A stretch of DNA of 64,000 nucleotides. Origin: Samsonia erythrinae. GTDB lineage: Bacteria > Pseudomonadota > Gammaproteobacteria > Enterobacterales > Enterobacteriaceae. Below, in pieces: positions 38,845-48,214 of the stretch. Location: contig NZ_SMBY01000009.1 in NCBI RefSeq assembly GCF_004342665.1, positions 1 to 64,000 of the forward strand, given 5' to 3'. How positions within the stretch are numbered: the first letter of the stretch is position 1; each line of letters starts with the position of its first letter. The position numbers were made by a program, and so were the translations under genes. Below the pieces are notes generated by a model. It did no database searches, was not told the DNA's origin, and saw nothing but the letters and a program-made list of their open reading frames with translations.

Positions 38845-39774
38845 ATGATGAGATTATTCATAATGCGTCGGTTATTCCAACTGCTGACGTCAATATTTTT
38901 AGCGGTGCTGGGCGCCTCTAACGCTTTCGCCTTCACCTGTATCCTGCCAGAAACAGGACAGAATATCGGTTCTGGTACCGCCAATGTTTACGTCAGTTTG
39001 ACGCCTGCCATCGGCGTTGGACAAAACCTGGTTGTCGATTTATCTAACTCGATTCGATGCAAAAACGACTCGACTGGCGGCGTGGATGTCGACCACCTCA
39101 ATTTAACCAGTGGCTCGGCTTACGGCGGCGCACTTATCTCGTTCAACGGCTCTCTGTATTGGGCCGGTTCAACCTACCCATTTCCGTTAAATTCAAATAC
39201 CCACACTTACAACGTCACCCACACGGCCTATCAGGGATTGCCTCTGCGTATGTACTTAACCGCTACCGGCGCGGCGGGTGGCGTCGTGATTAATTCCGGT
39301 GAGTTAATTGCGGTTCTGCGAATGTATAAAATTGCGACGCTCAATGGCGGCTTCCCCAGAAATTTTACCTGGAATATTTACGCCCGGAACAGCGTCGTCG
39401 TCCCGACCGGCGGTTGCGATGTTTCCGCGCGGAATGTCACCGTCAGGCTGCCTGATTATCCCAGCACGATATCCGTCCCGCTCACGGTTCGCTGTGCGCA
39501 AAACCAGAACTTGTCCTATTACCTGACCGGGACACTCGCTGATGGGACGAACAACATTTTCAGCAACACCGCATCATCTCAACCCGCACAGGGCGTAGGC
39601 GTTCAGCTATCAAATAGGAACGGCATTATCGCGGCGAACGATGCCATCTCTTTAGGAACCGTAGGCACCTCATCGGTGGATCTCGGACTAACGGCCTCCT
39701 ATGGCAGAACCGGCGGACAGGTTACTGCGGGTGATGTGCAATCAATCATCGGGGTGACATTTGTCTACCAGTAA
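38845..39774 (+). CDS. fimH: Fimbrial tip adhesin FimH-like
   Basis: 309-residue two-domain adhesin. The signal ends at NAFA, giving mature Phe1, as in E. coli FimH. The pilin domain is very close to E. coli (VVVPTGGCDVSARNVTV ... GGQVTAGDVQSIIGVTFVYQ). In the lectin domain Phe1, the Asn-Asp pair (KND) and the DH/DY Asp corresponding to Asp54 are kept. The loop holding Gln133, Asn135 and Asp140 in E. coli is replaced (LRMYKIATLNGGFPRNF), and the tyrosine-gate tyrosines are Ser and Leu. Ligand specificity is therefore doubtful. Start ATGs at 38845 or 38848 follow AAGGA. Confidence 0.93.
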   Translation: MMRLFIMRRLFQLLTSIFLAVLGASNAFAFTCILPETGQNIGSGTANVYVSLTPAIGVGQNLVVDLSNSIRCKNDSTGGVDVDHLNLTSGSAYGGALISFNGSLYWAGSTYPFPLNSNTHTYNVTHTAYQGLPLRMYLTATGAAGGVVINSGELIAVLRMYKIATLNGGFPRNFTWNIYARNSVVVPTGGCDVSARNVTVRLPDYPSTISVPLTVRCAQNQNLSYYLTGTLADGTNNIFSNTASSQPAQGVGVQLSNRNGIIAANDAISLGTVGTSSVDLGLTASYGRTGGQVTAGDVQSIIGVTFVYQ

Positions 39775-41224
39775 CGATGGCGTAGAGAATCGCCCGATTG
39801 ACTACATCTTATCGCCTTGCGCACTCGCCGCGCAGGGGTTATCGGTATTGATAGAGCATGAAGGGGCGGCAACGGCTCACGTCATTCTGCCGGAGGAGCT
39901 CGACGCAGAATTTTTTGCGTCGAGCTCCCCCGAATCACAGAAAAAGCGCGTGATCGTTTTTTTACCAAACGATCCGCTTCATCTGCTTGCCTCACTTCGG
40001 CACGTTGCCGCCATTCTGAACTATGGCACCACCCCGTTGCCACTGGTGATCTTTAGTCAGTGCCCGTCGTTATGGTTGTGGGAAACACTGCGCCGACTGG
40101 TTGAAAGCCGCCGTAGTCTCTCACGCATTAAGGCGGCTCGATCAAACTTATCCTGCGCGCAATTAGCCGGAATATTACGTCACGATGAGTCCAAGCCTCT
40201 CTCGTTAGAGCAACAGTCACTTGAAGAAAAACATAGGCAAGGAAAACGTTATGACGGGTTAACGAAACGCGAGCTTGATGTGGTTTTAGGCCTGTTTCAC
40301 GGTCATAGCGCCATCGCCCTCGCACGGCAACAAGGCGTCAGCATTAAAACACTGTATAACCAAAGAATCTCCGGGCTGAAGAAGATGGTCGTACCGTTTC
40401 CGAATATCGCTTTACAACTACCGGGAACACAACAGAAATGGCTGACCGAGAAGACGGCGCTGTTATCCGCACGGGAGCAGGAATTCCTGCTTGCTCTTCA
40501 TCACCATCAGGTGTTGCCCGTCTTTCAGCCCGTCGTCAATAGCAAGAAGCAACTGCAAGGCGTAGAAATTTTGGTACATTGGTATCGCAATGGCAAATAT
40601 CTGCAACCAGAGGCCTTTCTGCCGCAGTTGAAATCACACTCGGTTTGCCTGTCGCTCACCGCGTTTATGCTCCGGGAAGCCATCTCTGGCATTAATCGCT
40701 TTGAGGGAAAATTCTACTTCGCCATCAATATTCCACCGTGCGTAATCGCAAACGGAAAGCTGCTTCACATGCTGCATACCGCGCGGCGACAACTCAAACA
40801 CCCTCGCTGGATAACGCGACTGGTACTGGAATTTACCAAGCCGGAGGCGTCGCCGTATAGCGCCAGCCAGCTCACCCATATCGCCCAATTCGTTCGGGAA
40901 GGCTTTCATGTCTTGTTGGATCACCGCGTCACGAAAAGTCGTGACATGTCATCCTTTAAGCCCACCCCTTCCAGCGGTTATATATTGAGCCCGCCCACCG
41001 TCATTGCAGCCCAAAGCAGTCAGCATGAACAGGATTTTATTCAGGATCTGCTGTGCTATTGTCGGTCGACGAAAAGCGCCTGCGTTGCAAAAGGGGTGAA
41101 TAGCCTGGAGACACTACGCTTACTGGAAAAAATAGGCGTCAGATCGTTTCAGGGACAGTATATTTCACAACCCCTCAGGGAATATGAGTTGGATAAATTC
41201 ACCCGCCACTTTTATTACGTATAA
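39761..41224 (+). CDS. fimK: FimK-like regulator: LuxR-type HTH plus degenerate EAL domain
   Basis: 487 residues from a TTG start inside the fimH 3' end; an upstream stop in this frame leaves no earlier start, and translation is probably coupled. A LuxR-type helix-turn-helix lies near residues 167-210 (LTKRELDVVLGLFHGHS ... SIKTLYNQRISGLKK). The C-terminal half is an EAL fold (VFQPVVNSKKQLQGVEIL, FAINIPP, LVLEFTKPE, FQGQYISQPL). The DD motif is DH, the lysine and the final catalytic Glu are missing (AKGVN for AEGVE), so c-di-GMP hydrolysis is unlikely. Position after fimH matches Klebsiella fimK. Confidence 0.82.
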   Translation: MSTSNDGVENRPIDYILSPCALAAQGLSVLIEHEGAATAHVILPEELDAEFFASSSPESQKKRVIVFLPNDPLHLLASLRHVAAILNYGTTPLPLVIFSQCPSLWLWETLRRLVESRRSLSRIKAARSNLSCAQLAGILRHDESKPLSLEQQSLEEKHRQGKRYDGLTKRELDVVLGLFHGHSAIALARQQGVSIKTLYNQRISGLKKMVVPFPNIALQLPGTQQKWLTEKTALLSAREQEFLLALHHHQVLPVFQPVVNSKKQLQGVEILVHWYRNGKYLQPEAFLPQLKSHSVCLSLTAFMLREAISGINRFEGKFYFAINIPPCVIANGKLLHMLHTARRQLKHPRWITRLVLEFTKPEASPYSASQLTHIAQFVREGFHVLLDHRVTKSRDMSSFKPTPSSGYILSPPTVIAAQSSQHEQDFIQDLLCYCRSTKSACVAKGVNSLETLRLLEKIGVRSFQGQYISQPLREYELDKFTRHFYYV

Positions 41225-41365
41225 AAACAGGGGAATTGATTAACAACGCTGAGCGTTTCCGCAGGGATCTGAAATCATCCCCCCGGACACTGCGTCTCGG
41301 CCAGAAACCGCGCGGGCATCACGCAGACGCCCGCGAGGCTGGCTGAAACCGTATCCGGCACCGAC

Positions 41366-42535
41366 TTACTCCGGCGTCTTAGGTTCCTCGGCACGACTCG
41401 CGACCGCGTCGGCCTCTTGAGAATTCACGACGCTGGCGTACAGACGCCCCTCTTCAATAAAGTCTTCGTCGATAGCTTCAATATTTTCCTGATTATCACG
41501 CCCGGAAAGGATGTTCCAGCAGGCAATGAACAACGCGGCAATCAGCGGGCCGATCACAAAGCCGTTGATGCCGTAGATTTCCATCCCCCCCAATGTGGCG
41601 ATCAGAATCAGGTAATCGGGCATTTTAGTGTCTTTCCCCACCAGCAGAGGACGCAAAATGTTATCGACCAGTCCAATCACCAGCACGAAGAACGCGACGA
41701 TAAAAATCGCCTGCCACAGCATGTGGGTAGCAAACAGGTAGATCGCGGCGGGCACCCAAATAATCGCCGAGCCCACCGCGGGGATCAGGGAAAGAAACGC
41801 CATTAACGCCCCCCACAGCAGGCTCCCTTCAATTCCTGCGATGGAGAACGCAATGCCGCCCAGAGTGCCCTGCACAATGGCGACCACTGCCGTGCCCTTT
41901 ACGGTCGCCCGCGATACGGCGGCGAACTTCACCAGCAGGTGGTGCTTAACATAGGTAGACAGCGGCAGCGATTCCAGAATCAGGTTCACCAGATAGGAGC
42001 CGTCCTTCAGGAGGAAGAAAAGGAGATAGAGCATCACCCCGAAACCCACGAAGAAGGTGAAGGTGCCTTTGCCAATCAACAGCACGCTCCCTGCCAGATA
42101 TTGCCCACCTTTCAACGCCGCCTGAGACAACTCTTGCTGTATTTTGGCGGCATTATCCAGATTGTGTTCCGCCAGGAAATGCCGCGTCCACCTCGGTAAA
42201 TGCTGAAGCAGATCCGCCAGCACCACAGGAAACTGTGTGTTGTTACCCTGTAGACGGGTATAAACCCCGTTAATTTCCACCACCAACGAGGAAACGATCA
42301 CCCCCAATGGAATGAAGACGATCAGGAAGATGATCAGAACCGTCAGCAAAGAAGCAATGCCATTGCTATCGTTCAATTTCTGCCGAATTTTGCTTTTCAG
42401 CGGATGGAAGATCACGGCCAACACCGCCGCCCATAGGATGGCGGAATAGTACGGTAACAGGATGTCAAAAAACGCCAGCGTAACGACAAACAAAATCAGG
42501 ATAAAGAATCCCTTCGTAAGCCCTTTAATATTCAC
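41366..42535 (-). CDS. AI-2E family transporter (PerM/YdiK type)
   Basis: About 389 residues of inner-membrane protein with roughly eight hydrophobic segments, an N-terminal helix pair (FFILILFVVTLAFFDILLPYY) and the family segment VGKDTKMPDYLILIATLGGMEIYGINGFVIGPLIAAL. The acidic C-terminal tail is cytoplasmic. A GTG at 42535 is preferred because AAGGGGAA precedes it; the frame remains open to an ATG at 42595. Some relatives export autoinducer-2, others are ion antiporters, so the substrate is open. Confidence 0.85.
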   Translation of the reverse strand: MNIKGLTKGFFILILFVVTLAFFDILLPYYSAILWAAVLAVIFHPLKSKIRQKLNDSNGIASLLTVLIIFLIVFIPLGVIVSSLVVEINGVYTRLQGNNTQFPVVLADLLQHLPRWTRHFLAEHNLDNAAKIQQELSQAALKGGQYLAGSVLLIGKGTFTFFVGFGVMLYLLFFLLKDGSYLVNLILESLPLSTYVKHHLLVKFAAVSRATVKGTAVVAIVQGTLGGIAFSIAGIEGSLLWGALMAFLSLIPAVGSAIIWVPAAIYLFATHMLWQAIFIVAFFVLVIGLVDNILRPLLVGKDTKMPDYLILIATLGGMEIYGINGFVIGPLIAALFIACWNILSGRDNQENIEAIDEDFIEEGRLYASVVNSQEADAVASRAEEPKTPE

Positions 42536-42628
42536 TACGATTTCCCCTTCGTTCAATCTGCTCTCGAAATATAGAACGAAGTGGGGCATTTGCAATATAG
42601 GAAAAAGCGCCTGATTCTGAAGAAAGGG

Positions 42629-43129
42629 TTATGCTCGCGCCTCATGCATCGCAATAAAATCATTTTTTAGCTGGCTATACACGGCGGCATCGTTGTCACA
42701 TGCCAGTGCGGCGGCACGCTTTATTGCCGCATATTCAGCACACACGGCAGGATTTGCCCGCAGATAATCACGAAAAGACAGGTGCCGCTGAATATGTTCA
42801 TCACCCACAACAAAGGCGTGAAGATGGTGAGTACGCGCATCTCCGCCTTTGGTGTAGTAACGACGCCGCGCTATCCCATTTTCACCGCGAGGACAATAGT
42901 CCAAATCGACCATGACGTTTTCGAGTCTGTCCAAATCGGATAGCGCAACCACTTCCAGCAGCATATCAATCACCGGTTTGGCGGGGAGCCCCGGCACGGC
43001 CGTGCTGCCAATATGATGGATTCTCACTGCAACCTCACCGAGCGCTTGCATTATCGCACGCGCCGCCGTTGCATAATCCGTCGCCCACTGTGGATCGTAA
43101 TCCACCACGGTTATCGTTCGCCTTCCCAT
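42629..43129 (-). CDS. GrpB family (UPF0157) protein
   Basis: 166 residues starting MGRRTITVVDYDPQWATDY, with HHIGSTAVPGLPAKPVIDMLLEV, the nucleotidyltransferase-like core of the GrpB family, and a C-terminal HLSFRDYLRANPAVCAEYAAIK helix. Function is not established. The ATG at 43129 gives the family length; a longer open frame exists upstream. Confidence 0.85.
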   Translation of the reverse strand: MGRRTITVVDYDPQWATDYATAARAIMQALGEVAVRIHHIGSTAVPGLPAKPVIDMLLEVVALSDLDRLENVMVDLDYCPRGENGIARRRYYTKGGDARTHHLHAFVVGDEHIQRHLSFRDYLRANPAVCAEYAAIKRAAALACDNDAAVYSQLKNDFIAMHEARA

Positions 43130-43242
43130 GCACTTATCCCCCAACGCGGCCTTGTCGCGTAAAGGGTAACAAGGTTCAGGAGAAGGTTCAAAAACCATCA
43201 GACCGCGCGGCGATCGGTTTCCTCTCGCCGCGCTATCCACAC

Positions 43243-44403
43243 TTACAGCGCCGCCAGCCGCCGCGGGGTCGCCTGAACCAACGAATCGGTGGTGATATCG
43301 GCAATGGATTTCGCGCCGGTGAGCGTCATCGCCACCCGCATCTCTTTCTCGATCAGATTCAGCAGGTTAATCACGCCCGCTTCACCTGCCGCCGCCAGCG
43401 CGTAGACAAACGCGCGCCCGAGCATGACGCTGTCCGCCCCCAGCGCAATCATGCGCACCACGTCCAGCCCGGTACGAATGCCGGAATCCGCCAGAATCGT
43501 GATATCGCCTTTCACCGCATCGGCTATCGCGGGCAGGGCATGCGCCGTCGACAACACGCCGTCAAGCTGACGGCCACCGTGGTTGGAAACCACAATGCCG
43601 TCGGCGCCGAATTTCACCGCCTCTTTGGCATCTTCCGGGTCGAGGATGCCTTTGATGATCATCGGCCCTTGCCAGATCTCACGGATCCAGGCCAAGTCCT
43701 GCCATGAAATAGACGGATCGAAGTTCGCCGCCAGCCAGCCGATGTAGTCTTCCAATGTCGTCGGCTTACCACGGTAGGCTGAGACATTACCCAGATCGTG
43801 CGGCCTGCCGTTCAGGCCAACGTCCCACGCCCACTGTGGATGTGTCACCGCCTGTAAAATCCGGCGCGCCGCCGCATTCGGGCCGCTCATGCCGGAATGC
43901 GCATCGCGGTAGCGAGCCCCCGGCGTCGGCATATCCACGGTAAACACCAGCGTCTTCACCCCCGCGGCCTGCGCGCGCTCCAACGCGTTGCGCATAAAGC
44001 CGCGATCTTTTAATACGTAGAGCTGGAACCACATCGGGCGATCGATGGCCGGCGCCACTTCTTCAATCGGGCAGACAGAAACGGTAGACAGGGTAAAAGG
44101 GATCCCTTTTTTCGCCGCCGCCCGGGCAGCCTGTACTTCGCCGCGTCGGGCGTACATCCCCGTCAGGCCAACCGGCGCCAACACGACTGGCATCGCCAGC
44201 TTTTCACCGAACAGCTGCGTTTCCAGACTCAGATCGGACATGTTCTTCAGGATACGCTGGCGTAGCGCGATATCCGCGAGGTCCGCAGTATTACGCCTGA
44301 GCGTATACTCGCCATACGCGCCGCCGTCGATATAGTGGAAAAGAAACGGCGGCAGCTTACGCTGCGCTGCCGCCCGGTAGTCTGTTGAAGCAGAGATGAT
44401 CAT
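43243..44403 (-). CDS. lldD: L-lactate dehydrogenase (FMN-dependent, quinone-linked)
   Basis: 386-residue membrane-associated flavoenzyme that oxidises L-lactate to pyruvate. Markers: [17 protein letters not shown] near the start, active-site [10 protein letters not shown] (His and Arg), FMN-binding [20 protein letters not shown]. No lldP or lldR neighbour is present, unlike the E. coli operon. Confidence 0.95.
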   Translation of the reverse strand: MIISASTDYRAAAQRKLPPFLFHYIDGGAYGEYTLRRNTADLADIALRQRILKNMSDLSLETQLFGEKLAMPVVLAPVGLTGMYARRGEVQAARAAAKKGIPFTLSTVSVCPIEEVAPAIDRPMWFQLYVLKDRGFMRNALERAQAAGVKTLVFTVDMPTPGARYRDAHSGMSGPNAAARRILQAVTHPQWAWDVGLNGRPHDLGNVSAYRGKPTTLEDYIGWLAANFDPSISWQDLAWIREIWQGPMIIKGILDPEDAKEAVKFGADGIVVSNHGGRQLDGVLSTAHALPAIADAVKGDITILADSGIRTGLDVVRMIALGADSVMLGRAFVYALAAAGEAGVINLLNLIEKEMRVAMTLTGAKSIADITTDSLVQATPRRLAAL

Positions 44404-44601
44404 CGTCCTTTCCCATCCTTCTTCTTATCTATACCGCAGTTATGGTAAGTGGAATGATAGTCACAGGCGCTCATGCCGACCGTTTAAAGAGCGAGATACC
44501 GGGGCGACCACGGTGCGAAATCTCCCCGCGGGAACCTCATCGCCGTGTTTCCCCCGAAACCCACACTTAAGCAAGCATCATTACCTTTAGTGAGATTGCC
44601 T

Positions 44602-46041
44602 TTAGTGAAACTGTAAATATGCGACATGCGTTTGCAAATATTCCTGCAAGCCGTGTTTACCATCCGCACCACCTACACCGGATTTACGCCAGCCGGCATG
44701 GAATCCCTGCATCGCCTCGAAGTTTTCACGGTTGATGTAGGTTTCACCAAACTTCAGCCCTTTCAGCGCTTTCATCGCGGTATTGATATTTTGAGTATAG
44801 ATCGACGACGTCAGGCCATATTCACTATCATTCGCCATAGCGATCGCCTCTTCCAGCGTATCGAAGGTCGCCACCGGCAGTACCGGCCCGAACACCTCTT
44901 CATGCATGATTGGCATGTCCTGTTTGACATTCACCAGCAGCGTCGGCGGATAGAAATAGCCGATGCCGTTTTCACGCTTACCGCCAAGAAGCACCTTCGC
45001 CCCCTGCGACACCGCTTTCGCCACTTTGTCTTCCACCCTTTGCAACGCCGCCGCGCTGATTAACGGCCCCATATCCAGCGTTTTTTTCTCTGCCGTGTTG
45101 CCGAAGGTCACCTGTTCCATTGCCGCTTTAATGCGGGAGATAAACTCGTCTTGAATGCCTTTTTGTACATACACGCGCTCAGCGCAATTACACACCTGCC
45201 CGCTATTAATGACGCGAGAGCTGACAATCGCTTTCACCGCCAGATCGAGATCGGCATCATCCATCACAATCGCAGGGGCTTTGCCGCCCAGTTCCAGCGA
45301 CACCTTCGTCACGTTCTGCGCCGCTGCCGTCATGGTGGCAATCCCTGCCGCTACGCTACCGGTGAGGCTGACCATGCCGACTTTCGGGTTCGCGGCCAGC
45401 TCTTGCCCTACCGTCGGGCCATAGCCGGTTACAAAATTGATCACGCCTTTCGGCAAGCCAATATGGTGAATGATTTCGGCGAAAATCACCGCATTATTGG
45501 GCGTGATCTCGCTGGGTTTGATCACGATGGTATTACCGGTGATCAGCGCCGGCGCCGCTTTACGCGCAATCAGGAAGAAGGGGAAATTCCACGGCAGGAT
45601 ACCGGTCGTCACACCAATGGCTTTACGGAAGACGAAGATATTTTCATTCGGGCGATCGCTCTGTACGATTTCGCCTTCATAACGGCGCGCCCACTCCGCC
45701 ATATAGTCCAGATAATCAGCGGTGAACAGCACTTCCGTTTGCGCCAACGCGTAAGTTTTACCGCCTTCCGCGATGATGGTATCGGTCAGCTCAGCTTCCC
45801 GCTCGCGGATACCGGCGGCGATTTTGTGCAGCCACACGCCGCGTTCAAACGCGGGCAGCGCTTCCCAGCCCGGCTGTGCGGCTTCTGCCGCATCAATCGC
45901 TTTTTTCGCGTCTTCAGCGGACCCTTCCGGGATCTGTGAAATCACCTGCTCCGTGGCCGGGTTCACCACATCGATCCACTTCCCGCTTTTGTTTTCAACA
46001 AACTCACCGTTGATGTACATACGTTTCTGGATGGTGCTCAT
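44602..46041 (-). CDS. aldA: Lactaldehyde / glycolaldehyde dehydrogenase
   Basis: 479 residues, the same length as E. coli AldA. NAD-dependent oxidation of L-lactaldehyde to L-lactate, as in fucose and rhamnose use. Motifs: GILPWNFPFFLIARK, catalytic Glu in LELGGKAPAIV, nucleophile Cys in GQVCNCAERV, and a C-terminal FEAMQGFHAGWRKSG. The start at 46041 (MSTIQKRMYING) matches the family. lldD lies just downstream, so lactaldehyde to lactate to pyruvate may be linked locally. Confidence 0.93.
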   Translation of the reverse strand: MSTIQKRMYINGEFVENKSGKWIDVVNPATEQVISQIPEGSAEDAKKAIDAAEAAQPGWEALPAFERGVWLHKIAAGIREREAELTDTIIAEGGKTYALAQTEVLFTADYLDYMAEWARRYEGEIVQSDRPNENIFVFRKAIGVTTGILPWNFPFFLIARKAAPALITGNTIVIKPSEITPNNAVIFAEIIHHIGLPKGVINFVTGYGPTVGQELAANPKVGMVSLTGSVAAGIATMTAAAQNVTKVSLELGGKAPAIVMDDADLDLAVKAIVSSRVINSGQVCNCAERVYVQKGIQDEFISRIKAAMEQVTFGNTAEKKTLDMGPLISAAALQRVEDKVAKAVSQGAKVLLGGKRENGIGYFYPPTLLVNVKQDMPIMHEEVFGPVLPVATFDTLEEAIAMANDSEYGLTSSIYTQNINTAMKALKGLKFGETYINRENFEAMQGFHAGWRKSGVGGADGKHGLQEYLQTHVAYLQFH

Positions 46042-46330
46042 GTCAGGCGTCTCCAAAGTGATAAACGAGTTGTTAATAAAACACGTCTTTTTTGTGAAGT
46101 TTTGCCATGCTGCGCGATCCACAAGGAATTTACCTTTTCATGGCTGCCATTTCAGTCCGATAAATGGCAAAAAAATCATGCTGAAAACGTCCGAGGTAAC
46201 ATTTTTGCAAAATATCGGCGTAAAGTAGGGTTACAGCCGCGTAGCCGTGAGGAGGATCACAGGTCATCCTCTCCGGCTTTTGGCAATATTCCCTATTATT
46301 CACCGCATGATTGAGCCAGAAATCATACTT

Positions 46331-46672
46331 ATGTCTTTAGTGATAAAATCCGCCATTGGCGCACTGATCGTGCTGCTCATCAGCCTACTGGCAAAAAGCC
46401 GGAATTATTATATTGCCGGGCTGGTGCCGCTTTTCCCCACATTCGCGCTGATCGCACATTACATCGTTGGCAGCGAACGCGGGCTGGAAGCGCTGCGCGC
46501 CACCATCCTGTTCGGCATCTGGTCCGTCATTCCTTATCTGGTTTATCTTATCTCACTGTATTATTTCACCGCGTGGATGAAATTGCCGCAGGCGCTGCTC
46601 GCGGCGGTGGTGTGCTGGAGTCTCTCTGCCGCGCTGCTGATCAAAATCTGGACGTGGTATCAGGCGAATTAA
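46331..46672 (+). CDS. glpM: GlpM family inner-membrane protein
   Basis: 113 residues, four hydrophobic helices, start MSLVIKSAIGALIVLLISLLAKSRNYYIAGL, closely resembling E. coli GlpM. First linked to alginate production with glpD in Pseudomonas, but the function is unclear. The frame is open 28 codons upstream; the ATG at 46331 gives the family N-terminus. Confidence 0.88.
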   Translation: MSLVIKSAIGALIVLLISLLAKSRNYYIAGLVPLFPTFALIAHYIVGSERGLEALRATILFGIWSVIPYLVYLISLYYFTAWMKLPQALLAAVVCWSLSAALLIKIWTWYQAN

Positions 46673-46700
46673 CGCCTGTTTTTTCTCTCAGGGGCGCACA

Positions 46701-47897
46701 ATGACCAACATGACCTACCCCGGCACGGCTTCTCGCCCTATCCTTTCCGAACAGGAAGCGGCCCGCTTCACGCCGCAGCACTATTTTACGTTGCCTGAGC
46801 GCGATGGCCATTCTGATGTCTGGATGCCCGAACCCATTTGCGTCGATCCTGCGACCCCCTTGATCGTCGGGCCGGATGTTGGCATTAATCGTGCGACGCA
46901 TACGACGGTGCAGCAGGCGGTGAATGCCGCGCTACAGCATCACCACGACAGGACGCGTGTTTTCATCAAACTGTTGCCGGGCACCTATATCGGCACGGTC
47001 TACATCCCTGCCGGAGCGCCGCCGATCACGCTGTTCGGTGCAGGCCAGCAGCCGGATGACGTGGTGATCAGGCTCGCTCTTGATTCCATGTTTTCACCCG
47101 CAACCTACCGGGAAGTGGTGAATTCACACGGCGAGTATCAGCCCGGCGACCCAGCCTGGTACCAGTACGATCGCTGTGCGTCCAAACAGAACCCGACAAT
47201 CGAGACAATTTGTTCCGCTGTGGTCTGGTCGCAGAGCGACCATTTCCAGATGAAGAACCTGACGGTGGTCAATTCACTGCTGGATTCGGTGGATGGCCGG
47301 GCACATCAGGCCGTGGCACTGCGCACCGGTGGCGACAAAGTACAGCTTGAACGCGTTCGCCTGATCGGTCGGCAGGATACATTTTTCGTCAACGTCAGCA
47401 ACATCCACAACGAGTACGTCACGGATCGCCATAGCCGCGCTTACATTCAAGACAGCTATATTGAAGGTGATGTCGATTACGTTTTTGGGCGGGCGGCAGC
47501 GGTATTCGAACGCGTCCATTTTCATACCGTCTCCAGCCGTGGGGCAACAGATATTCACGTCTTCGCGCCTGACACCTTGCCGTGGGTGCAATACGGTTTT
47601 TTAGTGATAAATTGCCGCCTGACGGGAGATAGAGGCTTTCGCGGGGAAAGAAAAGCCAGACTGGGACGCGCCTGGGATCAGGGGGCAAGGCAAACGGGAT
47701 ACCAACCGGCTCAGACCGCCAATGGTCAGCTAGTGATCCGCGACAGTATGATTGACGCCAGTTATGACAAGGAACAACCGTGGGGAGCCGCGGCAACCAC
47801 TGCCCGCCCCTTTGCCGGTAATGTGTCGCCGGCACGCCATCTGGATGATATCTATTTCAATCGGTTGTGGGAATATCATAATATCGATGAGAAGTAA
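46701..47897 (+). CDS. Pectin methylesterase-family protein (PemB/YbhC type) without signal peptide
   Basis: 398 residues, carbohydrate esterase family 8 beta-helix. The catalytic set appears complete: Gln203 (QAVALRT), Gln225-Asp226 (GRQDTFF), Asp259 (VDYVFG), Arg323 and Trp325 (LGRAWD). Dickeya PemB and E. coli YbhC are lipoproteins, but here the N-terminus (MTNMTYPGTASRPILSEQEA) has no signal or lipobox and no better start lies upstream. A cytoplasmic role on imported methylated oligogalacturonides is possible. It starts 28 bases after glpM, behind AGGGGCG. Confidence 0.85.
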   Translation: MTNMTYPGTASRPILSEQEAARFTPQHYFTLPERDGHSDVWMPEPICVDPATPLIVGPDVGINRATHTTVQQAVNAALQHHHDRTRVFIKLLPGTYIGTVYIPAGAPPITLFGAGQQPDDVVIRLALDSMFSPATYREVVNSHGEYQPGDPAWYQYDRCASKQNPTIETICSAVVWSQSDHFQMKNLTVVNSLLDSVDGRAHQAVALRTGGDKVQLERVRLIGRQDTFFVNVSNIHNEYVTDRHSRAYIQDSYIEGDVDYVFGRAAAVFERVHFHTVSSRGATDIHVFAPDTLPWVQYGFLVINCRLTGDRGFRGERKARLGRAWDQGARQTGYQPAQTANGQLVIRDSMIDASYDKEQPWGAAATTARPFAGNVSPARHLDDIYFNRLWEYHNIDEK

Positions 47898-48214
47898 TAT
47901 CGTCTTATTTTTAGTTAAACAGCCATACAATTAACGTGAATAAGAATAAAAAACAGTTTAGCCTGTAAAACATCGCCATTTTTATAGAAGAAAAATCATT
48001 TTACATCATGGTTTTGATAAGGATTGTTTAATTAGTATTTCCAAATATTATCCAACCATCACGTTTCGCCCGGCGATGCGTGGATTTATTTTCTTCTCTT
48101 TTTTATTATTTTTACCCTAACGTCCCCTCATTCATAACGATTAGACTTAAGTCCAAAGATAAGTATATACTTTTCTATCACAGGGATGCTGATTCTTCAG
48201 ACTGAGGTCGTGAA
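47898..48214. other. Promoter region of expR
   Basis: 317 bases, AT-rich, no gene seen. A -10-like TATACT lies near 48166-48172, about 45 bases before the start codon. No convincing lux box was found. Confidence 0.4.

Noticed and set aside
45151-45939. Plus-strand open frame of about 262 codons
   Set aside because: Entirely antisense to aldA, whose protein is unmistakable; composition is that of a reverse-frame shadow.
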